DNA of 64,000 nucleotides, from positions 15,986,521-16,050,520 of the forward strand of contig NC_067124.1 of assembly GCF_021347895.1 (NCBI RefSeq), in the 5' to 3' direction. The notes beneath the pieces were generated by a model. The model saw only the letters and a list, made by a program, of their open reading frames with translations. It made no database searches and was not told where the DNA came from. The DNA comes from Acanthochromis polyacanthus. Taxonomy: Eukaryota; Chordata; Actinopteri; Pomacentridae. Both the position numbers and the translations under genes were made by a program. Positions 38,144 through 59,464 of this stretch are shown here, piece after piece (the stretch's first letter is position 1; each line of letters starts with the position of its first letter).

Positions 38144-38314
38144 CAATAATTAGCTTATTAGCATGGAAGCTGCAGCACTGGAAGGCCAAGCAATCACACC
38201 AACAATTAGCCATCAGGATAAAGACAGTGAGATTGGGGCCACGCAGCAATGGCAGCTTATGACAATAGTGGTCAACTCATTTCCATTACAATCAATTAGT
38301 GCTTGGCCTAATTT
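38144..38314. promoter_or_regulatory. cluster of homeodomain-type TAATT/ATTAG motifs
   Basis: CAATAATTAG (38144-38153), ACAATTAG (38202-38209), TCAATTAG (38292-38299) and CCTAATTT (38307-38314) lie within 170 bp of low-repeat sequence. ATTAG/TAATT cores are bound by many homeodomain proteins. Such motifs are common in AT-rich DNA, so this is a weak enhancer candidate. Confidence 0.25.
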
Positions 38315-41300
38315 GATCCAAAGCAAAAGAAATCATTAAACCCTGATGCACTGTGAATAACAAAACCATCTATTTCAGTTTGTTCACGCTGCAGTGACTG
38401 TGTCTGCTTGATTGAACATCCAGACTCGCGATTTATAGCTAGCTTAAACTAAGTTTTTCTGTCCGATATTTAGATGATTGGAATCATTTCAGTATCTCAT
38501 GGTCATCAAATGTGTATTGATTACTTTGTTCACTTTATATTCACATTAAATGTTCTATTGTTAATGTCTTGGAGATAATTGTGTATACTTAATTTAAAGA
38601 CTAATACGCATTTTGCTCGTATAGATTTTTTTTCCAGTGTCAGTTTTAATTATTTTGTACACTGCAAACCACAACAGTACTTTGTTTTGAGTAAACTTAC
38701 ACAGTGAAAAGTAAATTCTGCCTGTCTGCGGGAATCGGCTTCCCAGAGTGTCGTCGATGAGCCTGATCAGAGTTGTACACATGGTGTTCTTTCTTCTTCT
38801 GTCTTTGCACTTCTCTTGAAGTGTAAATCAGACTGGAAGCCGTCTCCCTGTGGTAAGCCTACTGCCTGAATATAACTGAAATTTCAATTATTTTCTCATT
38901 GCCGTAAAGGCTCATCATGAAAATCTCACACATATCCACACACCTAATGAGGTTGAGTTGCTCAGCATTGGTTTAAGGACCAGTGGAGATTTCACAGAAC
39001 CAATCACATCTCTGAAAGGCTAATCTCTATGAACCTGCTCGGGCACTTTATTGTTCATAATGGTGTTTTTACTGCAAAACAGCAACAGAAGGACTTATAA
39101 CCTGCACATTATTGAAGCTTTTCATAGCGAGGCTGAGCACAGAAAGAAGAGTGAGCACATCCATATCAATTTCAAAAGACGGACTCAAAAGAAAGATTTC
39201 ACCACAGAAAATGTCCCGGTGATGAAGCTTTGTACAGAACATTTTGTATGGAGTCGTTTTCCAAGTTGTACAATACATTTTTCCCAAGTATTTCTTTTTA
39301 CAGTTTTCCTTTTTTATTAAACTCACATGAGGTTTAATGCAAATGTGTGACGCTTGGAGGTACAACCAGCACGTATCCCAATCTCCTGATGATTGTGAGG
39401 GATGCGTGACAACACACATTACTGATTTCACAGCCAAGACATTTACTTTGCCCACGGTGGAAGGAATCAATAGAGAAGCAGATATTGTTTAGAGAGCAAG
39501 CAAAGCAAGTCTCTGCAAGTGATGGTGACACCAATCTGAAAAGAAAAGAGGAAACAACTCAAGATGTGGCAAATGCAAGACCAGTTTTAAATATAAGAAC
39601 TATGATTGTCTAAGTTAAAGTCAAGTTTTTGCAGTTTCAGCTTCTGTGGGTATAAAACTGCAGAGCGTTTCGCTGTAGGGGGTCTAAATATACGACTAGA
39701 GCTCCACTGGCTCCCATTTTCTTTTAGATGATTTAATAAATTCAGTTCTTTCCAGAAGATTCTTTGTGATTAGTGAGTCACTTGTGTGGGCAAGAAAATC
39801 TGCACAAATTTTTTTGCAGGAAGTTCAACTTGACACACAAATGTAGTCCACTGACCAATAGAAAGCAGAGCTGACATCTGAGATTAATTGTGTTATTTAA
39901 CTCTGATCTGTTGTCAAGAGTAATAACTGCTGGACTAAAGAGTGGTTTGCAAACAGTTAAGAGAGACAGTTGTTGGTTCAGTTTAGCTGTGAACTTCTTA
40001 TACTTTTAGCAGCTGAGCTAAGCTGATAAACTAATGAGTTCTCTAACTGACTTTTAGCAAGTTTGTTGCTTCTGAGAGCCCAATATGTTCGGATACACAT
40101 ACCTGGATGCTACTTAATGCATACATATATATGGTATACTACTTGCACTGTGTGTTTCTATGTCTTTAAATAATCATAGTTGTGTTAGGTGGTGTTTAGC
40201 CCAGGATGCAGCAACAGTGTCCCTGCAGAATAGTTGAGGGCAATCGCGTTGGTGGAACATTCACACAAAAGGAAGTGAACATTGTCCAGGATCCAAGCAT
40301 GCCTGCAAAACTGCATGATCTTAATCCTTTGTTGTTGTTGTTTCTCACAATTGAGGAGATTTTGAAAACAGTAACACGCCGCTAGCAGAAGGGTAGAAGA
40401 AAGCCATGTGAAATATGTGAAGGAAATGGAAGGTTTATACCTGAAGTGTACATCTGGTGAGTCAGCCTGGTTGCTATCTAGCTAGTTCATTAGCTCATTT
40501 CAGTGTTTTATGCAGTAAAAATATGTTGTTTTTCATACATAGACAAATATATTTAAGCAAATCATTCCACAGAAATTTTATGCACTTAAACTTGTAGTTT
40601 CTTATCTTCCTTTAAATGTTCTGAGCTGGGGAATGACAATAAGGTAGCATACTTGGAAACTTGACGAATACAGTATGTCGTGCAGGTGTTATTGACATAC
40701 TGGAAATGACCAGGTCCGCCATATACTTCTGTATTATTTTTGATCAAAATGAATATGGCGGTACACTTTACTATTTTGAATGGACTCATTTTCTTTCCCT
40801 ATTTAGCAACTTTTTATTGAAAGAAATAGTGTTCAGTGGTAGCCAAAATGGTATGGAGTAGACTCATACAAACACACATTTATTTTTTTTAACATATAAT
40901 CAACACAACAAACAAACAAACTTCTTTGCTACAAACTAGCTGTTGGAATTTGTTTACAATTGGTGGCTGCCAGGTCTTGTCAGAACACTGCTGGATTTTG
41001 ATTCCAAGGCTGATTAATTAATGATTACCACTATGCATCCTTGGCTAGATGCCATACCACTTCTAGTTTTTTTTTCTTTTCTGCCAAGTATTGATAATCA
41101 CATTTAGAAGTTAAATTGGGTTGTATATATTACAGCAGTTTAGTCATGTTGCTTGGTACCCCCTCGTTCTGACTTTTGCCCATCCTTTAAGAACTTCTAA
41201 TTTCTTACTTAGACTCTGAGTTCCAGCTGTGCTCTCATCAGTTTATGAACACTCAGACCCACCAAACATTCTTACCAGCAACATCTATTAACGGCTTATA

Positions 41301-43002
41301 ATAAGGTTTCAGAGAGGGCAGGATTATAAGAATTATGGAGGGATAATTTGCGTTGTGTACACCAGAGATTATCAATACTCAAAGCACCTTTACACATCAA
41401 ACTGAACATGCTGCAAAGTTATTAAAAAGGCTGTTTGTTTGTTATTCAAAATGTCTGGAGATTTGCACCATGCAAACAGTGTTTTGTGAACAGGATAGCG
41501 TCCACAGGCTCAGTAAGACCAGAAATGGAGGGTGAAATTTACTTTCAATTCCTTAAAGGAAATACTTACCTATAATTAATTTGAATGCTCTCTGCAGACC
41601 AAAACCCATTTTTGAGAAAGTTCTCTTTCTAAAAAGGACTGAACTCATTGTATGACACGCCGGCTGTTATTAGCATTTCAGAAAGCTCAACACGCTACTG
41701 TCTTTAACCTCTATCAATGTCCTCGACACTAAAGGTGATGATATGTTTACCTACTAGGTAAGAAAAAAATTGTCAGATATTCTGTCAAACACAAACAAAA
41801 AGCACACACAAACACATTTTCTAAATACAAACAGGCAAAGTTCCCCAGATAAAGAGAAACCATCCCTCACAGCTTAAAAAAAAAATCACCAGAAATAGAC
41901 TGCAAATTTCAGCAAAGCTCTGTCACACATATGAAATGTGCACAAGCCCCGAGCAAAGGCAAGAGGTGAGCAAAAGCACTCTGTGGAGTCATCCAAGGGC
42001 CAGTGGAGGGATTGATTGTCTGTTGGGTGGAGGATTACAGAGTCTTGTGTTCAGCCTCCCCCAGTCCAATTGGGTTTGTTCTGCCATAGCTAGATTATGG
42101 AGCTAAGTCTGAATGCACCATGTATCAAATGACACCTCAGCAGAAGATGTGAGTGGGGAAGCCCGACGCATGCAAAAACTCACACATAAAATGTCCCACA
42201 CAGTGCAAAATCACAACCACACAGAGATACCTTGCTAAAACCAGTTCTGTGTATGCACAGACACAACACAGAGGTGACAAGTTGAAGCAAAACCCAACAG
42301 TTCGGATGATGGTGGTGGAGAGAGCTTCAAATCTTCCTTAGCTGCTCAGTTTGTTTGAGATTCAGTGATTATAGAGGCAAAAACATATGATTCTCATCAT
42401 TGCATGCTAACCAGACCTCTCAGTGACCCCTCATGTCCTGTGGATGGCAGCTTTGCCATCTTGAAGGAGACTAGAAATATTTCACCACAAGATAAAGGGA
42501 AACACTCAGGAAAAATTCTGGATTAATTTTTAGTGACCCTTAATTCTCAGTGGACAAATGGACCCAAAGGATCTACCTTAGTTGACATGCATCAGTCGTC
42601 TGAAATGTTTAGAGGAGTTCCTGCAAGCAGCATTTCAATATCACCCACTCTAGCATTGGCAGATGGCATTTAAGACAGGCATATTATGCATTAGTGCTGA
42701 AGTTAGATGCATCCGAAATGATCTGCCTCTGAAATGTCATTTCTTCTGAATATTACTTTTGAGAATTTTGATAGAAATGGATTTCTTTTGGACCAAAAAA
42801 TTTGAAAAATGTTGTTGTAGATTAAACAACCATACTTAGAATAGTAACTTCCCAGTTTATTTATTATGTACTGACACTGTTAACAGAAAATATGTGCAAT
42901 TACATGAAGAGGACAACTTTGGACGCAGCAATGGTTATCTCAGAATGGGTAAATATGCACAACATTAAAACCCTTAAAGCAACAACCTCATCTCTTTATA
43001 AA
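38315..43002. other. noncoding DNA, nothing specific recognised
   Basis: About 4.7 kb of AT-rich sequence with only short simple runs, such as TTGTTGTTG near 40331 and AACAAACAAAC near 40907. Open frames are short; the longest, 133 codons on the minus strand at 39069-39470, has no recognisable motif. Confidence 0.45.
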
Positions 43003-43330
43003 GCAACGTTCTGCTCGAAACTTTCCATCTTTGCATTCATGTGGATGTTACTTTAACAGGAGCCTAAGCGTCGTTGCAGACCAGGGACGCCCCAGCTAGT
43101 TGAGGTGTCCTTTTTCAGTGTAAAAACGCTCAAGGAACACACCAAAGAGCAAAAAGCAAACTACTCAGATCTGAGTTCCTTTTGGAACAAAATATTTTCA
43201 TGATGGACACCACCAGAGGTCCTGTGTTAATGCACCTGATGGATCAGATCGGTTTCGACTGCTCAAAGAGGACTTGCTCAGTATTAGGGGGTTTAAAAGC
43301 TGCAGCTAATCAATGTAATTATCTTCTCTT
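43003..43330 (+). pseudogene. decayed Tc1-like transposase, C-terminal part plus right end
   Basis: A second, different Tc1 lineage, recognised mainly at DNA level. Blocks include CAACGTTCTGCTCG, CATGTGGATGTTACTTTAAC, CGTCGTTGCAGACC, CTCAAGGAACACACCAAAGA and ACCAGAGGTCCTGTG. The final frame, WIRSVSTAQRGLAQY with a stop at 43285-43287, matches the usual RVRSVLAARGG..QY C-terminus of this family. CAGTATTAGGGGGTTT after it resembles the start of the right inverted repeat. Stops, frameshifts and deletions abound, and the catalytic core is not recognisable. It has no coding capacity. Confidence 0.65.
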
Positions 43331-46300
43331 CTTTTGTCATGATCTTAGTTAAAACAAAGGGAAGCAGCCAAAGAACACTGGCAGCAATTTATGTTCTCCA
43401 GAGCCCCGGTGCCCAACTTGTGGCCCAGGATGTTTGAGCCATGCTCTAAATTAGCAAATCTCCACAGTGCAGGCCACACTTCAAGACAGCAAGACACTCA
43501 TAAAACATGGTCCTAATTGCTCTGTCACATCAGATACCGTGTCCCCAACCTACTTTATTGTCTCCTTATTAAATGCTAGTGTCGTTCCAAGAAGTTTGCA
43601 GTAATGTATCTCTCATTGGACCCAAAAACAGTCCAGAACAACACGAGAGAGAAGCAATTAGCTTAAACACTCCTCCCCTATAGATTCCAGGCCAAGAACA
43701 GAGAGAATAGAAAACAAAAAGAAAGATACCCCCCAATTTATTAAAAAATGCTGTCCATTAATGGCTCAGAGACTTGATTTGCATAATTTAGCATTCCCCC
43801 CTATTAGCAAGCATTATTTTTCCAGCATTTCTTTACACCCCTGGGTCTCATCCAGGGCACTGGCTATAAATCTATGATAACTCTGACATCAATTTGCAGA
43901 CACTTTTCAGCAAAAGACATTCAGCTTGGCAGGAAAACAGTTGTGTTTCTATTCACTGTGTGTCATTCCAAATGTCTGTTCTTTGAGTTGTGTGTCTGAC
44001 GTCGTTATGTGTGCTGCAGCTTAAGAATATACACATCTGAAAGCAACTTATTTTCAAAATGACTGCAAGAGCAGTAAATATTAAAACGCCAAAGGAGAGG
44101 AGAGTTTCAGTTTTGTAAATGACAACAAACAGTTTCCCTGATGTGCCATCATTGCCTCTTGACTTTGTTGACATGTCATTCAAAGCTTCTGATTGTTATC
44201 TAAAAAGGTATAAAAGCCATTCAGGAAATACAAAACGTCATCCCCAGATACACAGGTTTACAGAACATGTGAATGGAATAAAAATGTACCACAAAATGTA
44301 AATCCCACAATTGAAAAATATCACCTACAATGGACATTTTATTATTCAGTCAATGAAAAGTTGGATCCAGTTGTCCCTTTATGAATAATGGCCAAATTTT
44401 GCAAATCACTTCTATGGGATCCAGTGTGTTTTGTGTGTAGTATCTCTGTAGTTACACCATCTTTGTTTTCCTAAATCATTAAAAGCATTCATTTTATTTA
44501 TTCGTCCGGCATGCACTTTGGAATTAAACTCTATTTTGTCATTTCCTAAGGTCGTAGAACCATGAATTATGTAACATCTGCATTTTAAGTTCCATTTTAA
44601 ATCGCCAGAAACAGAACTTACATGTAACATTTGTGCTAGAAAGTCAGATTAAGACTAAGATGTTGTTTTCTCTTCTTTTTCTTCAATTTTTTTTTAACTC
44701 ATGGTGATTTAACAAATAGCTCTAATAATAATGATTGTAGTGCCAGAATAGACAAATATTTCAATAATCTTCTCAGTTCTACTCATTTGCTGTGGCATTA
44801 TGTAGTGTTGAGGCCAGACAATGGATGGACTTGGTAACTTTTAAAAGATGTTGTTTGTTTGACAGCCTGAGGGGGGCAGACAAGGCCTTTAGAAGCAGAT
44901 GCACAATAAAAGAATCATTTCAGCACTTTTATGTTGGATGAAGAAGAGATGTCTAATTTATCCTACTTTTTTCCCCCCTGATTCCACTTTAAATGGAAAT
45001 ACATCAATAGAATCTGCTAAATACACAGTTCCATTCTATTATATACAGTAAGACATGCCATCTTTAGGCATTTTAAGGTTCATATTACTAATCTGTGCTG
45101 GACATTGAGATATGAAATGTCTAAAATAATGAACATAATCACTGATAATCCTTTCTTCTCTATTTGGCTTTTCACAGGGAATCACACACCACTTCTTTCG
45201 TCACCCAAAACACACACGCATGCATTGTTATTTCAAAGCTAAGTTGATTATATTGTCATATTTTTAAATTATTTGCTTTTGCAGTGTGGCTGCAGCTGCT
45301 CAGTCAATACATACTGTAAATATACTGTAACTGCTTTCAGATTTATCCTCTTTTTTTTGTCCAGAATTCAGAATAGTGGTTCTCTCCTTCCCTTAATGAT
45401 GCTCTTAGACCTCCACCATCCCCACACATGCACACACATGTTCTTTTTGCCCTCACTATAATCACTGAATGAGCTATATTAACCAATCAAATGTCAAAGA
45501 CTCGGAGGAGATGTCATGTGATTGCCCGATGAAGCCAATAGGCACCTGTGGTGGAATAATTGCGGTGATTACGCTTCCTGGTGCATCTGTGTGGACCTGT
45601 TAACCTTTTGTCAATGAGGGATTGAGTCACTATGTGAGGGTGTGTGTGGGTGTGTGTGCATTTTGGGCAATGACATGACTGCGTGTGTCACAGTGGTATC
45701 TACAGAACACCTACTGTTCTGCAGAGCCCCGTTCTTAATTAAAGTTATACATAGAGCACAGCATACAGAGAGATCAGCATGAAAACAGCCACAGACCCTA
45801 AGGTGATAACAGTGTGTATGCTCACTATACTGTATGCTAATGTGTAAGGTTTTTTTTTTTATAGAAAACTCTCTTCTGCAAACAGACACGCCCTGCATGT
45901 TCTATGAAATGCAAAAACAAATATATAGTACCGCTGCTATGTATGACGTTTTCATTTTTATTCAGTATTTGCACATTATTTATACGATAAAGTACAGCTG
46001 AGAATGAGTTTAGTCCACCAAAGCATTGATCAAATTAGATTTCTCTTAGATGGAGGCACTATTCAGATGAGGTCTAAACGGATACCCATACATACTGGCG
46101 ATTAGCACTTTATTTGTAGGAACATTTTTGGTAGAATTTCCTCTTAAATGCACTCGATGCAAACTGCCATGAATGCAGAACCTTGCTCATATCCCCTGAT
46201 AATGGATCGCCTTTGCCTCCATTGTTCCCCTGTGGCTGCCATACTGGCCCCCCTAAGGTGCACTGGTTCACAGATGCCTCTTAGTGCCTCTGTCCATGCA

Positions 46301-46484
46301 TTCAAACCTCCCCTGGTGCAGGCTATGGTTGGAGGTGACCATCCAGTTGCCCATCCCAGCTTGCTCGGGATAAAACACTCATGATCACTTTTCCCCGACC
46401 ACCTCCACCTCAGCTACATGACCTGCTCCAGAGGCTAGATGCTGGAACGCTTGCAAAGGCCGGTGTAGGGTCATGTGGAAGTGA
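43331..46484. other. noncoding DNA, nothing specific recognised
   Basis: AT-rich sequence. GGTGCCCAACTTGTGGCCC (43409-43427) resembles the tip of some hAT elements, but no partner end was found. Short GTGTGTGTG patches lie near 45640-45660. Confidence 0.4.
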
Positions 46485-46850
46485 TTACAGTTTATCCTGA
46501 GGATGGATTGGATGTCTGTGGCAAATTTAATGGCAAGCCATCCAACAGCTGTTGAGACTCAAAAAACTCAAGGCAGCAAGCAGAAGATCACCAGCATCAT
46601 CAGGATTCGTCATCTGGGAGGAAATTGTACATCAGTTTTTCCTGTAGATGTTGAGATGTTTCACAGAGTAAGCCTGACCTGCTGGTGACACATAAGCAAA
46701 ACATCTATCCGTTGTCAAGATATTTCAGTAAAGGCCAGAACGCCTGTATACAGTAGCATTGAAATCCATCAGACTGATGTTGAGAGGTTTTATTCGAGAT
46801 CAAAAACACTGACATTGCCATCATGGAAGTCGAGCTGTTTGCATCAAGCT
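46485..46850 (+). repeat. degenerate teleost interspersed repeat, several units
   Basis: Same family as 17450-17765. Unit A contains GCAAATTTAATGGCAAGCCA then TCCAACAGCTGTTGAGAC (46521-46558). Unit B contains GAAGATCACCAGCATCATCA then GGATTCGTCATCTGGG (46583-46618). A third piece is ATCTATCCGTTGTCAAGATA then TTTCAG (46703-46728). The end block CACTGACATTGCCATCATGG (46807-46826) is also typical. Coding capacity is nil; family class unknown to me. Confidence 0.5.
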
Positions 46851-47156
46851 TTGCTCTGGCCATGGCAAGACAATATCCAGATTCTTCACTTCTACAGATA
46901 TAATTTCTTTGCTGAAAGAAAAAAAACCTTCACAAAAACTACACAGTACTGTTTAGAAATTTGACATACATCATTTTTACGTGTTCATCATATCATTTTC
47001 CAGATATATTTTGATCAACAGTGACTACCTTACTGCTAAATCCCAAAAATGCTGTGTAGGAACAGTTTTAAGAAGATAATTTTAGAGGTTTTATCTACTG
47101 TGACTCATCTGTTCTGGCCCCTTGTTGGGTGTTTTGCAGAATCAACACCACTTCTG
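46851..47156. other. noncoding spacer
   Basis: AT-rich sequence between two repeats. Nothing recognised. Confidence 0.4.
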
Positions 47157-47163
47157 TGTCTAC

Positions 47164-47748
47164 CTAGCCTAGCCGCGCTAGACAACCCACGGCAACGAAT
47201 TTAATTCTCTGCCAGGGTGGGTCTAGTTACCCTCCATAAGGCTCGAGGCTGGATTCCCCTAAAACTGGCCGGACCAATCACCATGAAGTGTAGAGTCAGA
47301 AAGCGGGCGTAACGAAGTGACGACAGAGGCGTGACGATTCTGACAGAAACAACCGGCGCACAATAAACAGTTATCTTTCGACTCGGCTTTGGCCACAGCC
47401 CTTAAAGATTTGAAGCTAAAATTCAACTTGAAAGATAAAACAAAGGACGGCACTGAAGGGTTTCATTGAGAAGAAAGACGTATTTGGACTTACGCCGACG
47501 GGATATGGCAAATCCTTAATATACCAGTTGGCTCCACGGCTCCGCTGGTTGGGAAGCTAATGGGACTTAGCCACAATCCGCCAGTGCTCTCGGAACTACG
47601 TCAGCCTATTCGTTGCGTTGATTGGTTGTATACCTACCTAATTGCTGCAGAGGGATTTGATAGACAACCTTTTAGCCCGCCTCCCTCCCTGTCGAGCTTC
47701 CCAGACCCTTGTGCCGTCAGAAACATGGGTGTAGCATGGCTAGGCTAG
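47164..47748. mobile_element. 585-bp non-autonomous DNA transposon with TIRs and TSD
   Basis: The ends are inverted copies. The left end starts CTAGCCTAGCCGCGCTAGAC, and the right end read inward starts CTAGCCTAGCCATGCTACAC (17 of 20 identical, the first 11 exactly). The flanks carry TGTCTAC directly repeated at 47157-47163 and 47749-47755, extendable to GTGTCTAC (8 bp) if one terminal G is shared with the element. An 8-bp duplication would suit hAT; the TIR tip is not the usual CAGGG form. The interior is GC-richer than its surroundings and lacks transposase coding. The perfect target-site duplication suggests a rather young insertion. Confidence 0.82.
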
Positions 47749-47755
47749 TGTCTAC

Positions 47756-56040
<8,285 letters not shown>

Positions 56041-56247
56041 GAGACAGAATGAAGGGAGAGAGAGAGGAGAGCAAGAAAAAGACACCGAGAAATAAATGGA
56101 GAAGCAGATGGGGGGGGGAGAGAACAAGATATTGAGATTGAAAGAGATGGGGAGGGAGGGAATAAGACAGGAAAGAGAGAGATCAAAGACAAACAGCGAA
56201 GCAGCTGAGACAAGGAGAGCAACACTGAACGAGGGGAGAGGGGAACC
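56041..56247. repeat. purine-rich low-complexity tract
   Basis: About 200 bp of mostly A and G on the plus strand, with a G9 run near 56111-56119 and GAGAGAGA runs. Confidence 0.75.
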
Positions 56248-57779
56248 TGGTGGTGGAAAAGTAATTCAGCGCTGCAGGGAGAAGTTGTGTTCCGTTTCTG
56301 CTCTTGGCCTCACCAGCTGTAATGAGCCTCAGATTACAACTAGGCCCCGACCCTGACATGTGCAAAAGGCATTACTGCTCAGGCTGGCAAAGCTGGAGAC
56401 TGCACTCAGAGAATCAGCTCATCATTAAAACATGTTGCCCTCAGCCAGAATAATTGAAAATAGGAATATGTACTGTAGTTCCTGATGAGCGTTTCAGAGA
56501 AAGATGGAAGGGAAAGAGAAAGACAGGCGGACAAAGATACGGGGAGTTGATGAAAATTGTACAACGGACAACAGACATTTTTTTTTCTAGGACAAGCACA
56601 GCATGGTGTAGGAGAGTCAGTGAGGCTGGAAGAAATGAAAGGAAACATAAGATTCTACAAGTACAGATGCATGATAAAGAAGTAGTACTCTGGAAAAAAA
56701 AGAAAAATTGAGCTAAAATTGCCCATTCATTGGCTGGAAAGATGTTTCACCATTCATCCATGAGACATTATTAGTTGAAAAGCACTTTTACATTACCAAA
56801 GCTAAAAACCATAACTGAATTTTAGGAATCACACATTGATACATTTTGTTTTCTTTTTGTACAGTCAAGTGACTAGAGAGGTTATGTTCTATAAAGCATC
56901 CATATGCCCAGTAATGTCACTGCTGAATATATCCTGTGGTGAAATGGAAAAATTCCTTACTGTAAAAACTTGACATGGCAGAGAAATATTTTAGCTTAAT
57001 AAAGAGATCTGACATTCACATAACAAAAGATTTAATGGTAGCTTTTACACTGTGCATCCATGTCTAACAGCCCAACTGTTTGTGGAAAAAAGTACACAAT
57101 GTGATTTATCATTATTTCCTAATCAATCCTGTCTCCATGTCAGGGTTAATTTATAACGTTAATTAGTTAATGAAGCTATGGCTGTTGCTCCACAAGCGCA
57201 AATGCAGATTTTCCTCTTTGGAGATGCTCAAATGAATCCTCTTGCAAATGACTGGAAGCAACTAATTGAACTTCAGTTACTGCTGCAACTGTCAAACCCA
57301 GACTAGTGTCATTAGTTGTGTTGATCTGTTGAAGATGCATTTTTACAGATGCTTCAAATTGTAATAGATTTGAATTGTAGAGCAAAATTAATGATAAAAA
57401 AACCTCAACAAATTTAAAAGGTGTTTTGTGATTTTGGAGACTTCTGTGTACATGATTCCAACTAAAAGCACACAGACTGTCTTTATGGATGGGCGAGTTA
57501 GCTGACTGCGGCTGTATACGTAACTATATCAGTTATCTAACGCTGCTTTCACTGGTACTCAGATTGTCCAATGAAAGAACTTAAATTATCAGATCTGGGG
57601 TGGCCAGTGACATTTCATCCCCCACTTGAAGACTGCACTGCTTTTACTACCTTTATAAAGCAATGAAAAGCTGACAAATCTGTATGACCCTGAAACCTCT
57701 ACAACAGTTCAGCCATTTCTTCGGCTTCTTCAGCTTCTGTTTACAATTTCAGTATTTACACTTTAGACAACGACTACCG
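56248..57779. other. noncoding DNA, nothing recognised
   Basis: AT-rich sequence. The last few hundred bases may be the unrecognisable 5' part of the LINE that follows. Confidence 0.4.
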
Positions 57780-58440
57780 TGCAGAAACGGAAGATACAGT
57801 CCTGGTCAACTTCGGATAAATTCCCCATCAACCCAACGGCAGCAGAACTGAGAGCTTTGCATGCCAGGCTATACTACAAGGTCTGCATGCAAGAAAGGCA
57901 AAAAAGCTAATACGATTAGACCAGCTGTACCATATTGCTTTCTAGCTAACATCTGTTCACTGGATAAAAAAAAGGAACTTTCAAGATTTGTACACACGTG
58001 AAAATCTGCTGTTCACTGATTTTTACGGAAACTCAACCTAAATAACTCATGCCAAGCGATGCATTTTCAGTCTGTGGAATGCAAACACTCCAAGTGGACA
58101 TCACCATTCTGTCAGGGAAACCAAGAAGGGGACTGTGCATGTGCATAAACAAAGGTTGGTGTGCAAAGGGTACAGTAATCAACAGCGATTGGACGGAACT
58201 TTAAACAACTGCGCCACTTCATCAGCTTGCAGCAAAACAACCACCCAGATGCACGAAGCTACTATTTCAAAGATAGTTTCCACGGCCCCAACCAGAAGCA
58301 ATGCTCATTCGCAAGTTTGCACCCTTTGGAGGATAAGGGTCACCATTTCTCCTCTGGGAACAACAAGGACAAACCTCAGCGCACGTATAAAGGGAGCAAT
58401 CTCAATAAAAATATAGATTCTATTCTGTAACAGTGGCCCC
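57780..58440 (+). pseudogene. LINE endonuclease-domain remnant
   Basis: Pieces of an apurinic-type (exonuclease-endonuclease-phosphatase) domain, which in an active element nicks target DNA to prime reverse transcription. CFLANICSLDKKKELS (57935-57982) matches the conserved LANVRSLxNKxDEL opening. Near 58005, the frame around LLFTDFYGNST echoes the FTETWLN block. RGLCMCINKGWCAKG (58127-58171) matches GGLCIYVNKGWC. LQQNNHPDARSYYF (58227-58268) matches the QQNxHPDAxFIIAGDFN block, although the catalytic AGDFN is lost. The matches fall in different frames separated by stops, so no product is possible. Confidence 0.7.
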
Positions 58441-58652
58441 AGGATTGTGTGGGAGGATATTAAATAGCTTTGCAGACTACAATAGGTGAGATGTGGACTG
58501 TCCAAATGACCCCAGTGCTCTTAACACTTTTTATACTTGATTTGAGGTCAACATCACTGAAAACCATTAAAGCTTCCCCTCCCCCATATGAACAGCCCTC
58601 AGTGTCACTGCAGCAGATGTTAGGAGAACCCTGCTGTGTGTTAAGTAGGACG

Positions 58653-59464
58653 TATTTCATCTTTTGGGGGTTCGTCCTTCACTCGGGTGTGTTATAATTC
58701 TTTTTTGTGTGTATGGAAGGTCTGCAAAATTACAAAGCCATCGTTTATGCCAAATCGAGTGAACTCTTCGACAGAAAACTTTGCTTTTGTTTTGCTGGCA
58801 GTCTAGGATTTTCTTCTGTTACTTACCTGTGTCACAGAATTCCTGCTAAGCGGCCAGATTGGCATGCCGTCAAACAAACCTAGCTAGACTGGAAGCTGGG
58901 AAAAGCATAGTCAGTGATATTACCATGTTGAAAAGGGGTTAATTTGACCACTTTTGCTCAGTAGTACAACCTAAACCTTTAACTGTATTTCCTTTGTTTT
59001 ACAGATGTTGGTTTCTTTAACTGGGCTCGGTTCAGCGCTGGATTTTTGAATTGGTTACTCCTGAGAGATGGAGCAGTTTCCACCCGGCTGGTCCTACCTG
59101 GAGATGCAGGATCACGTCTTGTAAGTCTGCTCTATGAACTGTGGATTTCTTGAGCTTCAAACAAACTAGACAGTTGGCATTTATTGTGCCGAGTTGTTAG
59201 TTGTAGCCAAACTGTGTTTAGCTGTACATGGGGCGAGCCGGTTTAGCGCGAGGCACAGACTGGACTTTATGCTTGGAAGCCTTAAAAAGACATGATCGAG
59301 AATGGAGCATTTCAGACTTAGGGTAAAAGGGGGTGCAGCTGTGGTGTATAGTATTAGAGAAATGATGTGTTGTCGATGCATGCATGCAAACAAGTTCTAG
59401 TAGTATCCCCTATGTTCAGTTTATAAACATGTACATAGTCATAATACGGCTTCTTTAATTTCTG
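58653..59464. mobile_element. ~810-bp DNA interrupting the LINE, possibly a nested element
   Basis: This segment lies between LINE blocks that should be nearly adjacent and shows no LINE homology. Parts such as CATGGGGCGAGCCGGTTTAG, CGCGAGGCACAGACTGG and GAGCTTCAAACAAACTAG look like blocks of a repeat I have met in fish sequence, but I cannot name it. I found no clear target-site duplication or terminal repeats, so an insertion and a chance join of two LINE copies remain alternatives. Confidence 0.45.

Noticed and set aside
43409..43427. hAT-tip-like GGTGCCCAACTTGTGGCCC
   Set aside because: No inverted partner or target-site duplication found; one short match is insufficient.
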